Shown here: positions 55,166 through 63,614 of the stretch, piece after piece
Numbering within the stretch: the stretch's first letter is position 1
Layout: each line of letters begins with the position of its first letter
Assembly: GCF_023016155.1 (NCBI RefSeq)
Contig: NZ_JALKBG010000003.1
Span: forward strand, 1-64,000
Length of the DNA stretch: 64,000 nt
DNA from: Aliiroseovarius sp. F20344
GTDB taxonomy: Bacteria; Pseudomonadota; Alphaproteobacteria; Rhodobacterales; Rhodobacteraceae
Direction: 5' to 3'
Made by a program: the position numbers and the translations under genes
Notes under the pieces: generated by a model
Database searches by the model: none
Told to the model about the DNA's origin: nothing
The model's input: the letters and a program-made list of their open reading frames with translations, nothing else

Positions 55166-56193
55166 GCGGCAAGCTGAACTTCCCCTTCGCGGACATCCCG
55201 GCCGAAGGGGAAGCCATCGAGGTCGCAAAAGGCGTGCTTTGGGCGCGCTTACCGCTGCCGATGGCGCTGGATCATGTGAACATCTTCGCGTTCGAAGATC
55301 CCGAGGGTTGGACCATCGTCGACACCGGGTTTGACACCGGCAAGACCCGCCGCATTTGGGAGAAACTGCTGGCAGGCCCCTTGGGTGGGAAACCTGTGGT
55401 GCGTGTCATCGTTACCCACCACCACCCCGACCATGTGGGGCTGGCGGGCTGGTTCCAGCGCGATCACGGCGCGGAACTTGTCACCACACGAACCGCGTGG
55501 CTCTTTGCCCGAATGCTGCTCTTGGACGAACAGATGGAGCCGGTGGACGAAACGCTGGCCTATTGGCGCGCAGCAGGGATGGATCGCGAGGTGTACGAGA
55601 AACGCCTAACGGATCGCCCCTTCAATTATGCCGACATCGTCGCGGACATGCCTCTCGGCTTCAAACGCATCAAAGAAGGTAGCCGCATTCACTTTGGTGG
55701 GCGCGATTGGGATGTCCGCATCGGCAATGGCCACGCGCCGGAACACGCGACGCTCTGGTCTACAGATGGAGAGTTGGTGATTGGTGGAGATCAACTCCTC
55801 GCCACAATCAGCCCCAACCTTGGCGTCTATGCGACCGAACCCGATGCAGACCCGGTGGGCGACTGGCTGGAAGCCAACGAGCGGCTGAAGCACTACGCCA
55901 CACCCGGACAACTGGTCCTGCCCGGCCACAAGCTGCCGTTCACGGGCCTGCCCACGCGGATGCGTCAGTTGATAGACAACCACCACAGCGCGCTGCGGCG
56001 ACTGGAAGAGTTCCTGTCAGAGCCGCATACCGCTGGCGAGTGCTTCCCGCCGCTGTTCAAACGCGAGATCAAAGGCGGTGAATACGGGCTGGCGCTGGTC
56101 GAAGCCGTGGGCCACCTAAATCACCTTCTGCACGAAGGCCGCGCCACCCGCACCAAACGCGAGGATGGCGCGTGGCTGTGGAAAGCCATCTGA
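55162..56193 (+). CDS. MBL fold metallo-hydrolase
   Basis: The 343-residue protein has the metallo-beta-lactamase zinc motif THHHPDHVG (HxHxDH variant, 85-93), a second His in NGHAPEHATL, Asp in VIGGDQLLA, and a late His in VLPGHKLPF. It starts at a GTG whose GTGA overlaps the stop of the acyl-CoA dehydrogenase, a strong sign of coupled function, so a thioesterase or lactonase role in acyl-CoA breakdown is a fair guess. Substrate is not determined. Confidence 0.87.
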   Translation: MSGKLNFPFADIPAEGEAIEVAKGVLWARLPLPMALDHVNIFAFEDPEGWTIVDTGFDTGKTRRIWEKLLAGPLGGKPVVRVIVTHHHPDHVGLAGWFQRDHGAELVTTRTAWLFARMLLLDEQMEPVDETLAYWRAAGMDREVYEKRLTDRPFNYADIVADMPLGFKRIKEGSRIHFGGRDWDVRIGNGHAPEHATLWSTDGELVIGGDQLLATISPNLGVYATEPDADPVGDWLEANERLKHYATPGQLVLPGHKLPFTGLPTRMRQLIDNHHSALRRLEEFLSEPHTAGECFPPLFKREIKGGEYGLALVEAVGHLNHLLHEGRATRTKREDGAWLWKAI

Positions 56194-56210
56194 CCTCTAC
56201 CCGCTTTTCC

Positions 56211-56273
56211 TTGTCAAAAATATCCTGGGGGAGCGTGAAACCCAGACGGGTTTCGCGCGGGGGCAAAGCCCCC
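56211..56273. repeat. Dispersed-type intergenic repeat with two hairpins
   Basis: After TTCCTTGTCAAAAATATCC come CTGGGGGA, then the hairpin GCGTGAAACCC-AGAC-GGGTTTCGCGC (56233-56258) and GGGGGC-AAA-GCCCCC (56259-56273), which touches the stop codon of the next gene. I recall intergenic repeats of this form (AAATATCC-GGGGG-GCG...-GGGGGC...GCCCCC) in many Rhodobacteraceae genomes. It may terminate both convergent genes. Confidence 0.6.
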
Positions 56274-57223
56274 TAGCCCCGCCCGCGCGGCACCACTTCG
56301 TATCCCGGCTCTTCGGGCTCATCATCCGTCATCTCGGCCGGAAAACCGGGGGCGGTGATGTCCAGCCCTGTCGCTTCTTCCAAACGGCGAATGATATCAT
56401 CTGACTGCGCCCGCTCGCCAAAACGCGCGATCCCGTTTTTGAAGATTTCGATCATCAAGGGTGAGATTTCCAGCGGCACATTGGCCCTGTCCGCGATATC
56501 CTGAAACAGACCAATGTCCTTTTTCACAAGGTCCATGGTGAAAGAGATATCGCGCGATCCGTTCAGGATCACCTGACTTTCGGTCTCGTGCACAAAGGAC
56601 GTGCCAGAGGATATCTTGATCGCCTCATAGGTGGTCGCGAGGTCCAGCCCAGCCGCTTTCATCGTGACCAGCGCCTCGCAACAGGTCAGCAGGTTCGCGG
56701 TCGCCAGATAGTTGGTCATCACCTTCAGAACCGAGGCCGAGCCGAGCTCACCGGTGTGCAAAACCCGGCGACCCAGCACAGTTAGAATCGGTAGCACCCG
56801 CTCGAACGTCGCCCGGTCACATCCTGCAAAGATCGAGATATTGCCCGTATCCGCCCGATGGCACCCACCTGAAACCGGACAATCCACTGCGGCCCCTCCA
56901 CGCGCGATGACTTCAGCGCCCAGACGCTTTACTTCGGCTTCGTCGGTGGTCGACATCTCAAGCCAGATCTTGCCTTCACAGACCTCGTCCAGCATCTCGC
57001 TAACAACAGCATTGCAGGCGGCAGGCGACGGAAGGCAAGTGATCACCACATCACAGTCGCGCATCAGGGCTGCCGGGCTGTCTGCCGCTTTGGCCCCGCG
57101 TGACACGAACCCATCAACAAGATCCGGATCTAAATCCAGAACCGTCAGATCCTTGCCGTTGCGCAACAGGCTTCCCGCAAGTTTCCCACCGACATTTCCA
57201 AGCCCAACAAATCCGATCTTCAT
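56273..57223 (-). CDS. NAD(P)-dependent oxidoreductase, 3-hydroxyisobutyrate dehydrogenase family
   Basis: The 316-residue protein is a beta-hydroxyacid dehydrogenase. It starts MKIGFVGLGNVGGKLAGSLL with GLGNVG at 7-12, has the substrate motif DCPVSGGCHRADTGNISIFAG (first part near 113-122) and the catalytic lysine in GSASVLKVMTNYLATANLL. The C-terminal tail is acidic (MTDDEPEEPGYEV), an addition of about 30 residues compared with typical members. The substrate may be 3-hydroxyisobutyrate, tartronate semialdehyde or similar. Confidence 0.87.
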   Translation of the reverse strand: MKIGFVGLGNVGGKLAGSLLRNGKDLTVLDLDPDLVDGFVSRGAKAADSPAALMRDCDVVITCLPSPAACNAVVSEMLDEVCEGKIWLEMSTTDEAEVKRLGAEVIARGGAAVDCPVSGGCHRADTGNISIFAGCDRATFERVLPILTVLGRRVLHTGELGSASVLKVMTNYLATANLLTCCEALVTMKAAGLDLATTYEAIKISSGTSFVHETESQVILNGSRDISFTMDLVKKDIGLFQDIADRANVPLEISPLMIEIFKNGIARFGERAQSDDIIRRLEEATGLDITAPGFPAEMTDDEPEEPGYEVVPRGRG

Positions 57224-57386
57224 GCCAATCCTCCCTGACCTCCGAACAAGCTTTCAGCGGCGATGATGCCTTTCTGTCCTGAAACCGACATTTTCCAAGA
57301 TTTGGTCAGATCATTAGATCGTGACGTGACGCCGGGACTTCCCTGTGCCACTCTTGGCGAAATGTAATTCGAGAAAACGGTGCCTT

Positions 57387-57833
57387 ATGTCCGACGACAC
57401 CCCAAAACCCAAAGCCCGCCAACCGCGCGCGCACACTATTGATTGCAGCGAATCCGGTCCGGTTGTGGTCGAGGATCAAGAGCTGCCTGCAAAGGTGGCT
57501 GAAACTCCGGTCGAGCAGAAAAGCCCCGCACAGTGGGCCTATGAACGTCTGATTCTCTATATCAAGAACTTCGAAGAACAGCTGGACAATGAACACGAGG
57601 TCGCCATGGGCTTTGCTGGCGGCGATGCGGGCGTCTTGCGGATCGAAGGGATCGGTTTTTTTGACCCCGACATCATCACCTATTACGGGTCAGACGGGGA
57701 AGGTACAAAAACCCAACTGGTACAGCATGTAAGCCAGCTGTCCGTCATGCTGCGTGCCCTTCCGAAACAGATTGAAAGTGCACAGCCAAATCGCATCGGT
57801 TTCCGATTGGCGGCTCAGCTAGAAGAAGAATAG
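57387..57833 (+). CDS. DUF6173 family protein
   Basis: A 148-residue protein of unknown function. The C-terminal two thirds carry the conserved part: SPAQWAYERLILYIKNFEEQLDNEHEVAMGFAGGDAGVLRIEGIGFFDPDII (only parts quoted), GSDGEGTKTQLVQHVSQLSVML and LRALPKQIESAQPNRIGF. The N-terminal 45 residues are polar and probably disordered. Start at ATG 57387 is favoured over an in-frame ATG at 57345 because of the MSDDT start. A CCGGGCC/GGCCCGG hairpin (57858-57879) follows the gene. Confidence 0.72.
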   Translation: MSDDTPKPKARQPRAHTIDCSESGPVVVEDQELPAKVAETPVEQKSPAQWAYERLILYIKNFEEQLDNEHEVAMGFAGGDAGVLRIEGIGFFDPDIITYYGSDGEGTKTQLVQHVSQLSVMLRALPKQIESAQPNRIGFRLAAQLEEE

Positions 57834-57927
57834 GAACAGGCGCGTCATATAGGAAATCCGGGCCGTGACAGAGGCCCGGAAATCCGCTAATTGAGGCAAA
57901 ACGCTAATTCAGAACAGGATTCACAAA

Positions 57928-58062
57928 ATGGCTGAACACGTACATGGCACCATGGATACGAGCTCTCAGGAAAAAACCTACGCGGGCTTCATGAACGTGA
58001 CCAAATGGTCCGTCATCGTCATTCTGGCCGTACTGGTCTTCTTGGCGATCGTCGGCGCTTAA
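57928..58062 (+). CDS. aa3-type cytochrome c oxidase subunit IV
   Basis: A 44-residue protein, MAEHVHGTMDTSSQEKTYAG... with the rest FMNVTKWSVIVILAVLVFLAIVGA: an N-terminal soluble part followed by one membrane helix (about 25-43). It matches the small subunit IV of bacterial aa3 cytochrome c oxidases in Rhodobacteraceae, which caps the complex. The catalytic oxidase genes are not here. The repeat CGCTAATT occurs at 57885-57892 and 57902-57909, 17 bases apart, just before it. Confidence 0.8.
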   Translation: MAEHVHGTMDTSSQEKTYAGFMNVTKWSVIVILAVLVFLAIVGA

Positions 58063-58099
58063 GCCAGCACGCTTACAGTTTATTAGGTTCGAGGGTCTT

Positions 58100-58696
58100 A
58101 TGGTACGATTGCTTGCCGTGCTGTCGTTGATTGTTGCGCTTGCCGGTTGCGGTGGCGCGGACAATATCTGGGCCAGTGATCAGGCGGTGACAAAAGCCGC
58201 CTATCGGCATGACGGCCCTCCGACTATCACGCTGTTTACAGTTATCTCCAAGGCCTCTGGCTCAGGGGCGCATTCGGCGCTTTTGATCAATGGATCACAA
58301 AGGGTCATCTTTGACCCGGCCGGTACGTTTAATCACCCAAATCTGCCCGAGCGTCATGACGTCCATTACGGCATGACGGACCGCGCTGTGGATTTCTACA
58401 TCGATTACCACGCTCGGGTGACCTATGACGTGATCCGGCAGGATATTGTGGTGACTCCGCAAGTTGCCGAAATGGCCAAACGTGCGGCCGAGCAATATGG
58501 CGCAGTCCCCAAGGCGCATTGCGGTCAATCCGTCAGCGCGATTTTGCGAAGCCTTCCCGGGTTCAACTCAATTCCGCAAACGTATTATCCGAAAAAGATC
58601 ATGGACGCTTTTGGGCAACTACCCGGTGTACGTAGCCAAAGCTTCAGCGACAACGATCCGCATAAAGACAATGAAATCAGAACGCGCGGCATCTGA
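58100..58696 (+). CDS. Lipoprotein with possible permuted papain-like (NlpC/P60-type) fold
   Basis: I recognise no named family. The 198-residue protein has a lipoprotein signal (MVRLLAVLSLIVALAGC, Cys17). The body has a His in SGAHSALLINGSQRVIFDPAG (H58, near 55-75) and a later Cys at the start of a helix, KAHCGQSVSAILRSLPGF (C141). This His-then-Cys order is that of the circularly permuted NlpC/P60 and LRAT-like hydrolases. That fold call is a hypothesis. It lies 37 bases after the oxidase subunit IV gene, on the same strand. Confidence 0.6.
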   Translation: MVRLLAVLSLIVALAGCGGADNIWASDQAVTKAAYRHDGPPTITLFTVISKASGSGAHSALLINGSQRVIFDPAGTFNHPNLPERHDVHYGMTDRAVDFYIDYHARVTYDVIRQDIVVTPQVAEMAKRAAEQYGAVPKAHCGQSVSAILRSLPGFNSIPQTYYPKKIMDAFGQLPGVRSQSFSDNDPHKDNEIRTRGI

Positions 58697-58726
58697 TCCG
58701 CGCGTTTCCTGATCTTTCGCTTCGAA

Positions 58727-59059
58727 TTATCCCAACAAAAACAGAAGCCCATAAAGCGTGGCGGCACCTGATAGGATCGCCGCCAGCACGTTTTTGCTGA
58801 AATAACCCACAGCCAGTGTCACAAGCGCCGCCGCCAAGCGCGCGGGATCCGGGTTGCCCCCCGTTGCCGCAGGCCAAAGCATCAGCGGGGCCACCAAACC
58901 GGGCAGAACCGCCACGGGCGTATATCGCAGATGGCGCAGCACCCATTCGGGCATTTGCCGATCTCCGATCAGACCCAAAAAGCTGAAACGGATCAGGAAG
59001 CTTCCAATCGCCATCGCGAAAATGACGAACCAAACGGTGGTGTGGTTCAGCTCTTCCAT
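58727..59059 (-). CDS. azlD: AzlD family branched-chain amino acid transport subunit
   Basis: AzlD is the small partner of AzlC in branched-chain amino-acid export. The 110-residue protein begins MEELNHTTVWFVIFAMAIG at 59059 and has three or four membrane helices (AIGSFLIRFSFLGL, YTPVAVLPGLVAPLML, LAAALVTLAVGYF, NVLAAILSGAATLYGLLF), with the typical RYTPVAVLPGL motif. Its start overlaps the azlC stop by one base (TGATG). A longer frame upstream lies inside azlC and is spurious. Confidence 0.87.
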   Translation of the reverse strand: MEELNHTTVWFVIFAMAIGSFLIRFSFLGLIGDRQMPEWVLRHLRYTPVAVLPGLVAPLMLWPAATGGNPDPARLAAALVTLAVGYFSKNVLAAILSGAATLYGLLFLLG

Positions 59060-59769
59060 CACGCGGCCCTCCGTTCCATGTAAAGCTCGACCTGTGCTCC
59101 GACGATCATTGCACCCAAGGCTGCAACCAACAGCCCAGTTCCGTAGGGCATCCATGCCATGACCAGCGCAAGAACAACGGACGTCACCGCCGAGGCCACA
59201 TGCGCAAACGTCCGCAAGGCAGGGGCGATCATGGCTAGAAAGGTAATTGGCAGCGCGAAATCCAACGCAAGCTCTGGCGGCACCTGCGCACCAGCGACCG
59301 CGCCAAGATAGCTGGCACCATACCAAAACGGCGCAAGCGGTGCGACGGTTCCCAGATAGTACCCTACCCGCTCGGACACAGTCAGATCTCGCTCCATCTC
59401 GAATTTGATTTGCGACAGGGCATAGGCCTGATCCACCATCAAATAAGCCACAAGCGCGCGTTTCCAAATCGGAGCGCTTCCCAGATAGGGCGTCAAAGAA
59501 GCGCTGTACATCGCCATACGCAAATTTACCGCCAACGCGGTTAAAATTACGATCACCGTTGGCGCATTCTCAGTCATCATCTGAACAGCTGTGAACTGCG
59601 CAGCCCCAGCAATCACAAGTACCGAAAAGCCCATAACCTCGGCCACATTCAGGCCTGCTTCGGTCGCTACCACGCCGAAAAGCGCGGCAAAGGGGACAAT
59701 TACCAGCAGAAAAGGAAGCGCATCACGCGTTCCACGCAGGAAATGTCGTTTCGGGTTGGACGTTGTCAT
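59059..59769 (-). CDS. azlC: AzlC family branched-chain amino acid permease
   Basis: AzlC with AzlD exports branched-chain amino acids and analogues. The 236-residue membrane protein has about seven helices, the marks FGVVATEAGLNVAEVMGFSVLVIAGAAQFTAVQM (first half near 30-48), VNLRMAMYSASLTPYLG and WYGASYLGAVAGAQVP. It is divergent from the fdhD gene, sharing a short promoter region of about 50 bases. Confidence 0.9.
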   Translation of the reverse strand: MTTSNPKRHFLRGTRDALPFLLVIVPFAALFGVVATEAGLNVAEVMGFSVLVIAGAAQFTAVQMMTENAPTVIVILTALAVNLRMAMYSASLTPYLGSAPIWKRALVAYLMVDQAYALSQIKFEMERDLTVSERVGYYLGTVAPLAPFWYGASYLGAVAGAQVPPELALDFALPITFLAMIAPALRTFAHVASAVTSVVLALVMAWMPYGTGLLVAALGAMIVGAQVELYMERRAA

Positions 59770-59822
59770 GATGAAATCCTAGATTGCCTCTAACGCTTAA
59801 GGTGTCCGCACAGGAGTTGCAA

Positions 59823-60707
59823 TTGGCCACGGAACACGATCTGTCAGAGTATTTAATTGCACCGGATCCCGGGGCGGCACGGCTTACGCGAGCCGTGGCA
59901 GGACATGATGAAACCGGCGCGCCCGTGACCATCAACGTGGTCGAAGAGCGTCCTTTGACGATATTCCTGAACCGGCGCGAGATTGTGACCGCCATGACCA
60001 TTGGCGACTACCCGGAATTTCTGGCGCTTGGATTTCTACGCAATCAGGGCATGCTGTCAGAAGCTGACGAAATCACCGGCGTGGATTATGACGAAGACAT
60101 CGACACGGTCGTAGTGCGCACGGCGACCGAAACCAATTACGAGGATAAACTGGCGCGCAAAACGCGTACCTCCGGGTGCGCGGTTGGCACGGTGTTTGGC
60201 GATATGATGGAGGGGCTTGATGGTCTGACCCTGCCCGCCGCGCCGATTAAAACATCCTGGCTCTATGCCCTATCGCAGAAAATCAATCGCACCCCGTCGC
60301 TTTATCTAGAAGCAGGTGCCATCCACGGCACAGTGCTGTGTCAAGGCAATCGGCCGTTGGTTTATATGGAGGATGTTGGGCGTCACAATGCAGTCGACAA
60401 GGTTGCGGGTTGGATGCTGGATCAAGGTGTCTCGGGCGACGACAAGATCCTTTACACCACGGGGCGATTGACCTCGGAAATGGTGATCAAAACCGCGCAG
60501 ATGGGCATTCCTGTGTTGGTGTCGCGCTCTGGCTTCACGGCATGGGGCGTTGAGATTGCACAGGATATTGGCCTGACCCTGATCGGACGGATGCGCGGCC
60601 AGCGTTTTACGTGTCTATCGGGCGAAGACCGGCTTATCCGTGACGTGGACCCTGCCCACATGGCGCGGGAAGACGGCAAGCACCGCCGGAAAGGCGCCGC
60701 GAAATGA
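59823..60707 (+). CDS. fdhD: Formate dehydrogenase accessory sulfurtransferase FdhD
   Basis: FdhD delivers sulfur to the molybdenum cofactor of formate dehydrogenase. The protein (294 residues from TTG 59823, with AGGAG six bases before; a TTG at 59784 is also in frame) has the domain features TIFLNRREIVTAMTIGDYPEFLALGFL, the cysteine region RTSGCAVGTVFGD, EDVGRHNAVDKVAGWML and SEMVIKTAQMGIPVLVSRSG. The E. coli CxxC is here CAVG, with only one Cys. It overlaps mobA by four bases. Its client formate dehydrogenase is outside the window. Confidence 0.92.
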   Translation: MATEHDLSEYLIAPDPGAARLTRAVAGHDETGAPVTINVVEERPLTIFLNRREIVTAMTIGDYPEFLALGFLRNQGMLSEADEITGVDYDEDIDTVVVRTATETNYEDKLARKTRTSGCAVGTVFGDMMEGLDGLTLPAAPIKTSWLYALSQKINRTPSLYLEAGAIHGTVLCQGNRPLVYMEDVGRHNAVDKVAGWMLDQGVSGDDKILYTTGRLTSEMVIKTAQMGIPVLVSRSGFTAWGVEIAQDIGLTLIGRMRGQRFTCLSGEDRLIRDVDPAHMAREDGKHRRKGAAK

Positions 60708-61324
60708 CCCGGCCAGTAGGCATCATCCTTGCCGGTGGGCAAGCCACACGCATGGGCGGCGGCGACAAAGGACGACTTCCTTTGGGCGATGGCACGCTTC
60801 TAACCCATGTGATTGATCGGCTCGCCCCACAAGTCGGCGCGATGGCTTTGAACGCCAATGGTGATCCAACCCGATTTATGGACACTGGTCTGCCCGTTTT
60901 GTCCGATAGTATCGAGGGGTTCGCAGGACCATTGGCAGGTGTTCTGACAGGGCTTGATTGGGCGGCAGAAATCGGCGCGACTCATGTCATCTCTGCCGCC
61001 GCTGACACGCCGTTCTTTCCGCGCGATCTGGTTGATCGTCTGATGATCGCAGCCCAGCGTGATGGCGTTGACATTGCTTTGGCTGCCACGCTCGATCCAC
61101 AACGGGGTGCAATGCGACAGCCCACTTTCGGGCTGTGGCCGGTTGGCCTGCGCGATGATCTGCGCGAGGCGTTGGAGGGCGGATTGCGCAAGGTGGTTTT
61201 GTGGACTGACAAGCATGGCGCCGCGGTCGCAAGTTTCCCGCCCACTCCGTTCGACCCATTCTTCAACGTGAACACACCCGACGACCTTGCGCATGCACAA
61301 ACCTTGCTGGAGACCGCCCCATGA
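60704..61324 (+). CDS. mobA: Molybdenum cofactor guanylyltransferase
   Basis: MobA attaches GMP to molybdopterin to make the bis-MGD form used by DMSO reductase-family enzymes, including formate dehydrogenase. The 206-residue protein has the nucleotidyltransferase motif ILAGGQATRMGGGDKG (8-23), LPLGDGTLLTHV, the DSIEGFAGPLAGVLTGLDW segment, and the metal-binding AADTPFFP. It overlaps fdhD and the mobB-moeA gene by four bases each, one operon for making and loading the cofactor. Confidence 0.95.
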   Translation: MTRPVGIILAGGQATRMGGGDKGRLPLGDGTLLTHVIDRLAPQVGAMALNANGDPTRFMDTGLPVLSDSIEGFAGPLAGVLTGLDWAAEIGATHVISAAADTPFFPRDLVDRLMIAAQRDGVDIALAATLDPQRGAMRQPTFGLWPVGLRDDLREALEGGLRKVVLWTDKHGAAVASFPPTPFDPFFNVNTPDDLAHAQTLLETAP

Positions 61325-63081
61325 AAATCTTCGGCGTCACAGGTTGGAAGAACAGCGGCAAGACCGGGTTGATGGAGCGCCTTGTGGCGCATTTTACAGT
61401 GCAGGGGCTGAGGGTTTCGACGCTTAAGCACACCCATCACGGCGTGGACTTGGAAAAACCCGGCACTGACACCCATCGGCACCGCGTCGCGGGCGCGCAA
61501 GAGGTTGTGCTGGTGTCTTCTGCGCGAATTGCCACCCTGCACGAATTGCGTGACGATCCCGAACCCCGATTGGCCGAGCTGATCCGGGGCCTTAAACCCT
61601 GTGACCTTGTGCTGGTTGAAGGGTTCAAAGGTGCCCCGCATCCTAAGATCGAAGCCCACCGCGCAGCGACCGGCGAAGCGCTTTTAGCCCCCGCCAACGA
61701 AACGATCCGTGCTGTGGCCAGCGACGAGGCTTTGCCCGATCTGGACCTGCCGCTTTTCGATCTGGATGACACGGCGTCCATCGCAAGTTTCATCGCAGAA
61801 ACAACCGGCATTGCCCCTCGCAAATCCAGCGGATTGAAAAACGACTGCTTTGCCTTGCCGCCCGGTGTGCATTGGACTCCGGTGGACGAGGCGTTGAACA
61901 CGCTGAAATCCCGTCTCTCGCCCGTCGTCGAAACCGAAGCAGTACCCACCGCGCAATCTCGCGGTCGCATCCTAGCATCGGAACACGTGGCCGCGCGGTC
62001 GAATCCACCCGGTGCAAACTCTGCCGTGGACGGTTACGCTTTTGCTTATGCAGATCTGCCGAAGGGTGACGTGATTGAGCTGCCTTTGATGACGGAACGC
62101 GCGGCCGCGGGCGATCCGTTCTCTGGTGCAGTTGCAAAGGGCCACGCCATCCGCATCCTGACCGGCGCGCTGCTGCCCCAAGGTGTAGACACGGTGGTCT
62201 TGCAAGAAGATGTACAAGTCGACGGTCAAACGCTGCGTTTCCCGGCAGGCGTAAAACCCGGCGCCAATGCACGCGCGGCGGGCGAGGATGTGGAGGCGGG
62301 CAAGCTTGCGCTATCCGCTAGCCATAAAATGCGCGCCCCGGATGTGGGGCTTCTGTCAGCGTTGGGTCTGCCTGAAGCGCAAGTCTTCAAACGCTTGCGC
62401 GTGGGCGTGTTGTCCACGGGTGATGAGCTGGCAGAACCGGGCAGCACGCTGGACCCTGCTCGCACCTATGACGCCAACCGCCCGATGCTATTGTCACTGG
62501 CCGAGGGCTGGGGATACACGCCAGTCAACCTTGGTCACGTTGCCGATGACCGCGACGCGCTGCGCGCGGCTTTCGATGCAGCCGCCACCAAAGCTGATGT
62601 GATCCTGACCTCTGGCGGGGCTTCTGCGGGTGACGAAGACCATGTCTCGGCGCTTTTGAAAGAAACCGGATCGCTACATCATTGGCGCATTGCCATCAAA
62701 CCGGGCCGCCCGCTGGCATTGGCCCAATGGAATGGCACGCCGGTCTTCGGCCTGCCCGGCAACCCGGTCGCGGCCCTTGTCACCACATTGATCTTTGCAC
62801 GACCAGCATTCTCGGTTCTGGCAGGGGGGGCTTGGTTGGGGACCGACGCAATCAGCCTGCCAGCTGCTTTCAAGAAATCGAAAAAAGCAGGTCGCCGTGA
62901 ATACCTGCGCGCACGTGTAAACAAGGACGGTCAGGTGGATGCGTTCAAGTCAGAAGGCTCTGGCCGTATCTCGGGCCTAAGCTGGGCCACTGGCCTTGTG
63001 GAGCTTCCTGACGCGGCAATGGACATCACGCCAGGCACACCCGTTCGCTTCCTACCCTACGCAAGTTTTGGGATCACCTAA
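61321..63081 (+). CDS. MobB-MoeA fusion protein
   Basis: The 586-residue protein joins two molybdenum cofactor proteins. Residues 1-165 are MobB, a GTP-binding helper of MobA (MKIFGVTGWKNSGKTGLMERL; P-loop GWKNSGKT 8-15; DLVLVEGFKGAPHPKIEAHR). Residues about 175-586 are MoeA, which inserts molybdate into adenylated molybdopterin (PGANSAVDGYAFAYADLP, ILTGALLPQGVDTVVLQED, VLSTGDELAEPG, LTSGGASAGDEDHV, PVFGLPGNPVAALVT). Both halves look intact. Fusion places two steps on one chain; it overlaps mobA by four bases. Confidence 0.94.
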   Translation: MKIFGVTGWKNSGKTGLMERLVAHFTVQGLRVSTLKHTHHGVDLEKPGTDTHRHRVAGAQEVVLVSSARIATLHELRDDPEPRLAELIRGLKPCDLVLVEGFKGAPHPKIEAHRAATGEALLAPANETIRAVASDEALPDLDLPLFDLDDTASIASFIAETTGIAPRKSSGLKNDCFALPPGVHWTPVDEALNTLKSRLSPVVETEAVPTAQSRGRILASEHVAARSNPPGANSAVDGYAFAYADLPKGDVIELPLMTERAAAGDPFSGAVAKGHAIRILTGALLPQGVDTVVLQEDVQVDGQTLRFPAGVKPGANARAAGEDVEAGKLALSASHKMRAPDVGLLSALGLPEAQVFKRLRVGVLSTGDELAEPGSTLDPARTYDANRPMLLSLAEGWGYTPVNLGHVADDRDALRAAFDAAATKADVILTSGGASAGDEDHVSALLKETGSLHHWRIAIKPGRPLALAQWNGTPVFGLPGNPVAALVTTLIFARPAFSVLAGGAWLGTDAISLPAAFKKSKKAGRREYLRARVNKDGQVDAFKSEGSGRISGLSWATGLVELPDAAMDITPGTPVRFLPYASFGIT

Positions 63082-63083
63082 AC

Positions 63084-63560
63084 TCAGTCGCCGTGACGCA
63101 TTAAACGCTGCTTCTGACGGCCCCAATCACGCTTGGCTTCGGTCGCGCGTTTGTCATGGGCTTTCTTACCCTTGGCAATGCCGACTTTCACTTTCACCAA
63201 ACCCTTGTGATTGAAATAGATGACCAACGGCACAAGGGTCATACCCTTGCGGCTGGTTGCATTCCACATCTTGGAAATCTCGCGCTTTGACGCCAGAAGC
63301 TTGCGCTTGCGCCGCTCCAGATGCCCCCAAGTGATGGCCTGTTTATAAGGTGCGATATAGCTGTTGGTCAGATAAAGCTCGCCATCTTCTACGGCCACAT
63401 AGCTTTCGGCAATGTTCGCGCCGCCCTGACGCAGAGATTTCACCTCGGACCCCATCAAGACGATACCGCATTCGATATCTTCCTCGATCGCGTAGTCATA
63501 CCGCGCACGCCGATTGTCGGCGATCACTTTGTAGTTGGGATCTTCTTTCGTCTTAGCCAT
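63084..63560 (-). CDS. smpB: SsrA-binding protein SmpB
   Basis: SmpB binds tmRNA and brings it to stalled ribosomes. The 158-residue protein starts at ATG 63560 ([28 protein letters not shown], first part diagnostic) and has [35 protein letters not shown] and the C-terminal basic tail [23 protein letters not shown] that enters the decoding centre. A 23-residue upstream extension is out of family. It is convergent with the mobB-moeA gene. Confidence 0.96.
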   Translation of the reverse strand: MAKTKEDPNYKVIADNRRARYDYAIEEDIECGIVLMGSEVKSLRQGGANIAESYVAVEDGELYLTNSYIAPYKQAITWGHLERRKRKLLASKREISKMWNATSRKGMTLVPLVIYFNHKGLVKVKVGIAKGKKAHDKRATEAKRDWGRQKQRLMRHGD

Positions 63561-63614
63561 GGCCCGGATGTAGGACGTGCGCCCCGAACTGTCCAGACCA
63601 ACCCCCAAAAAGAG

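Noticed and set aside
59060-59467. N-terminal extension of AzlD by 136 residues
   Set aside because: It lies within azlC in another frame and has no membrane or family features; the TGATG start at 59059 fits.
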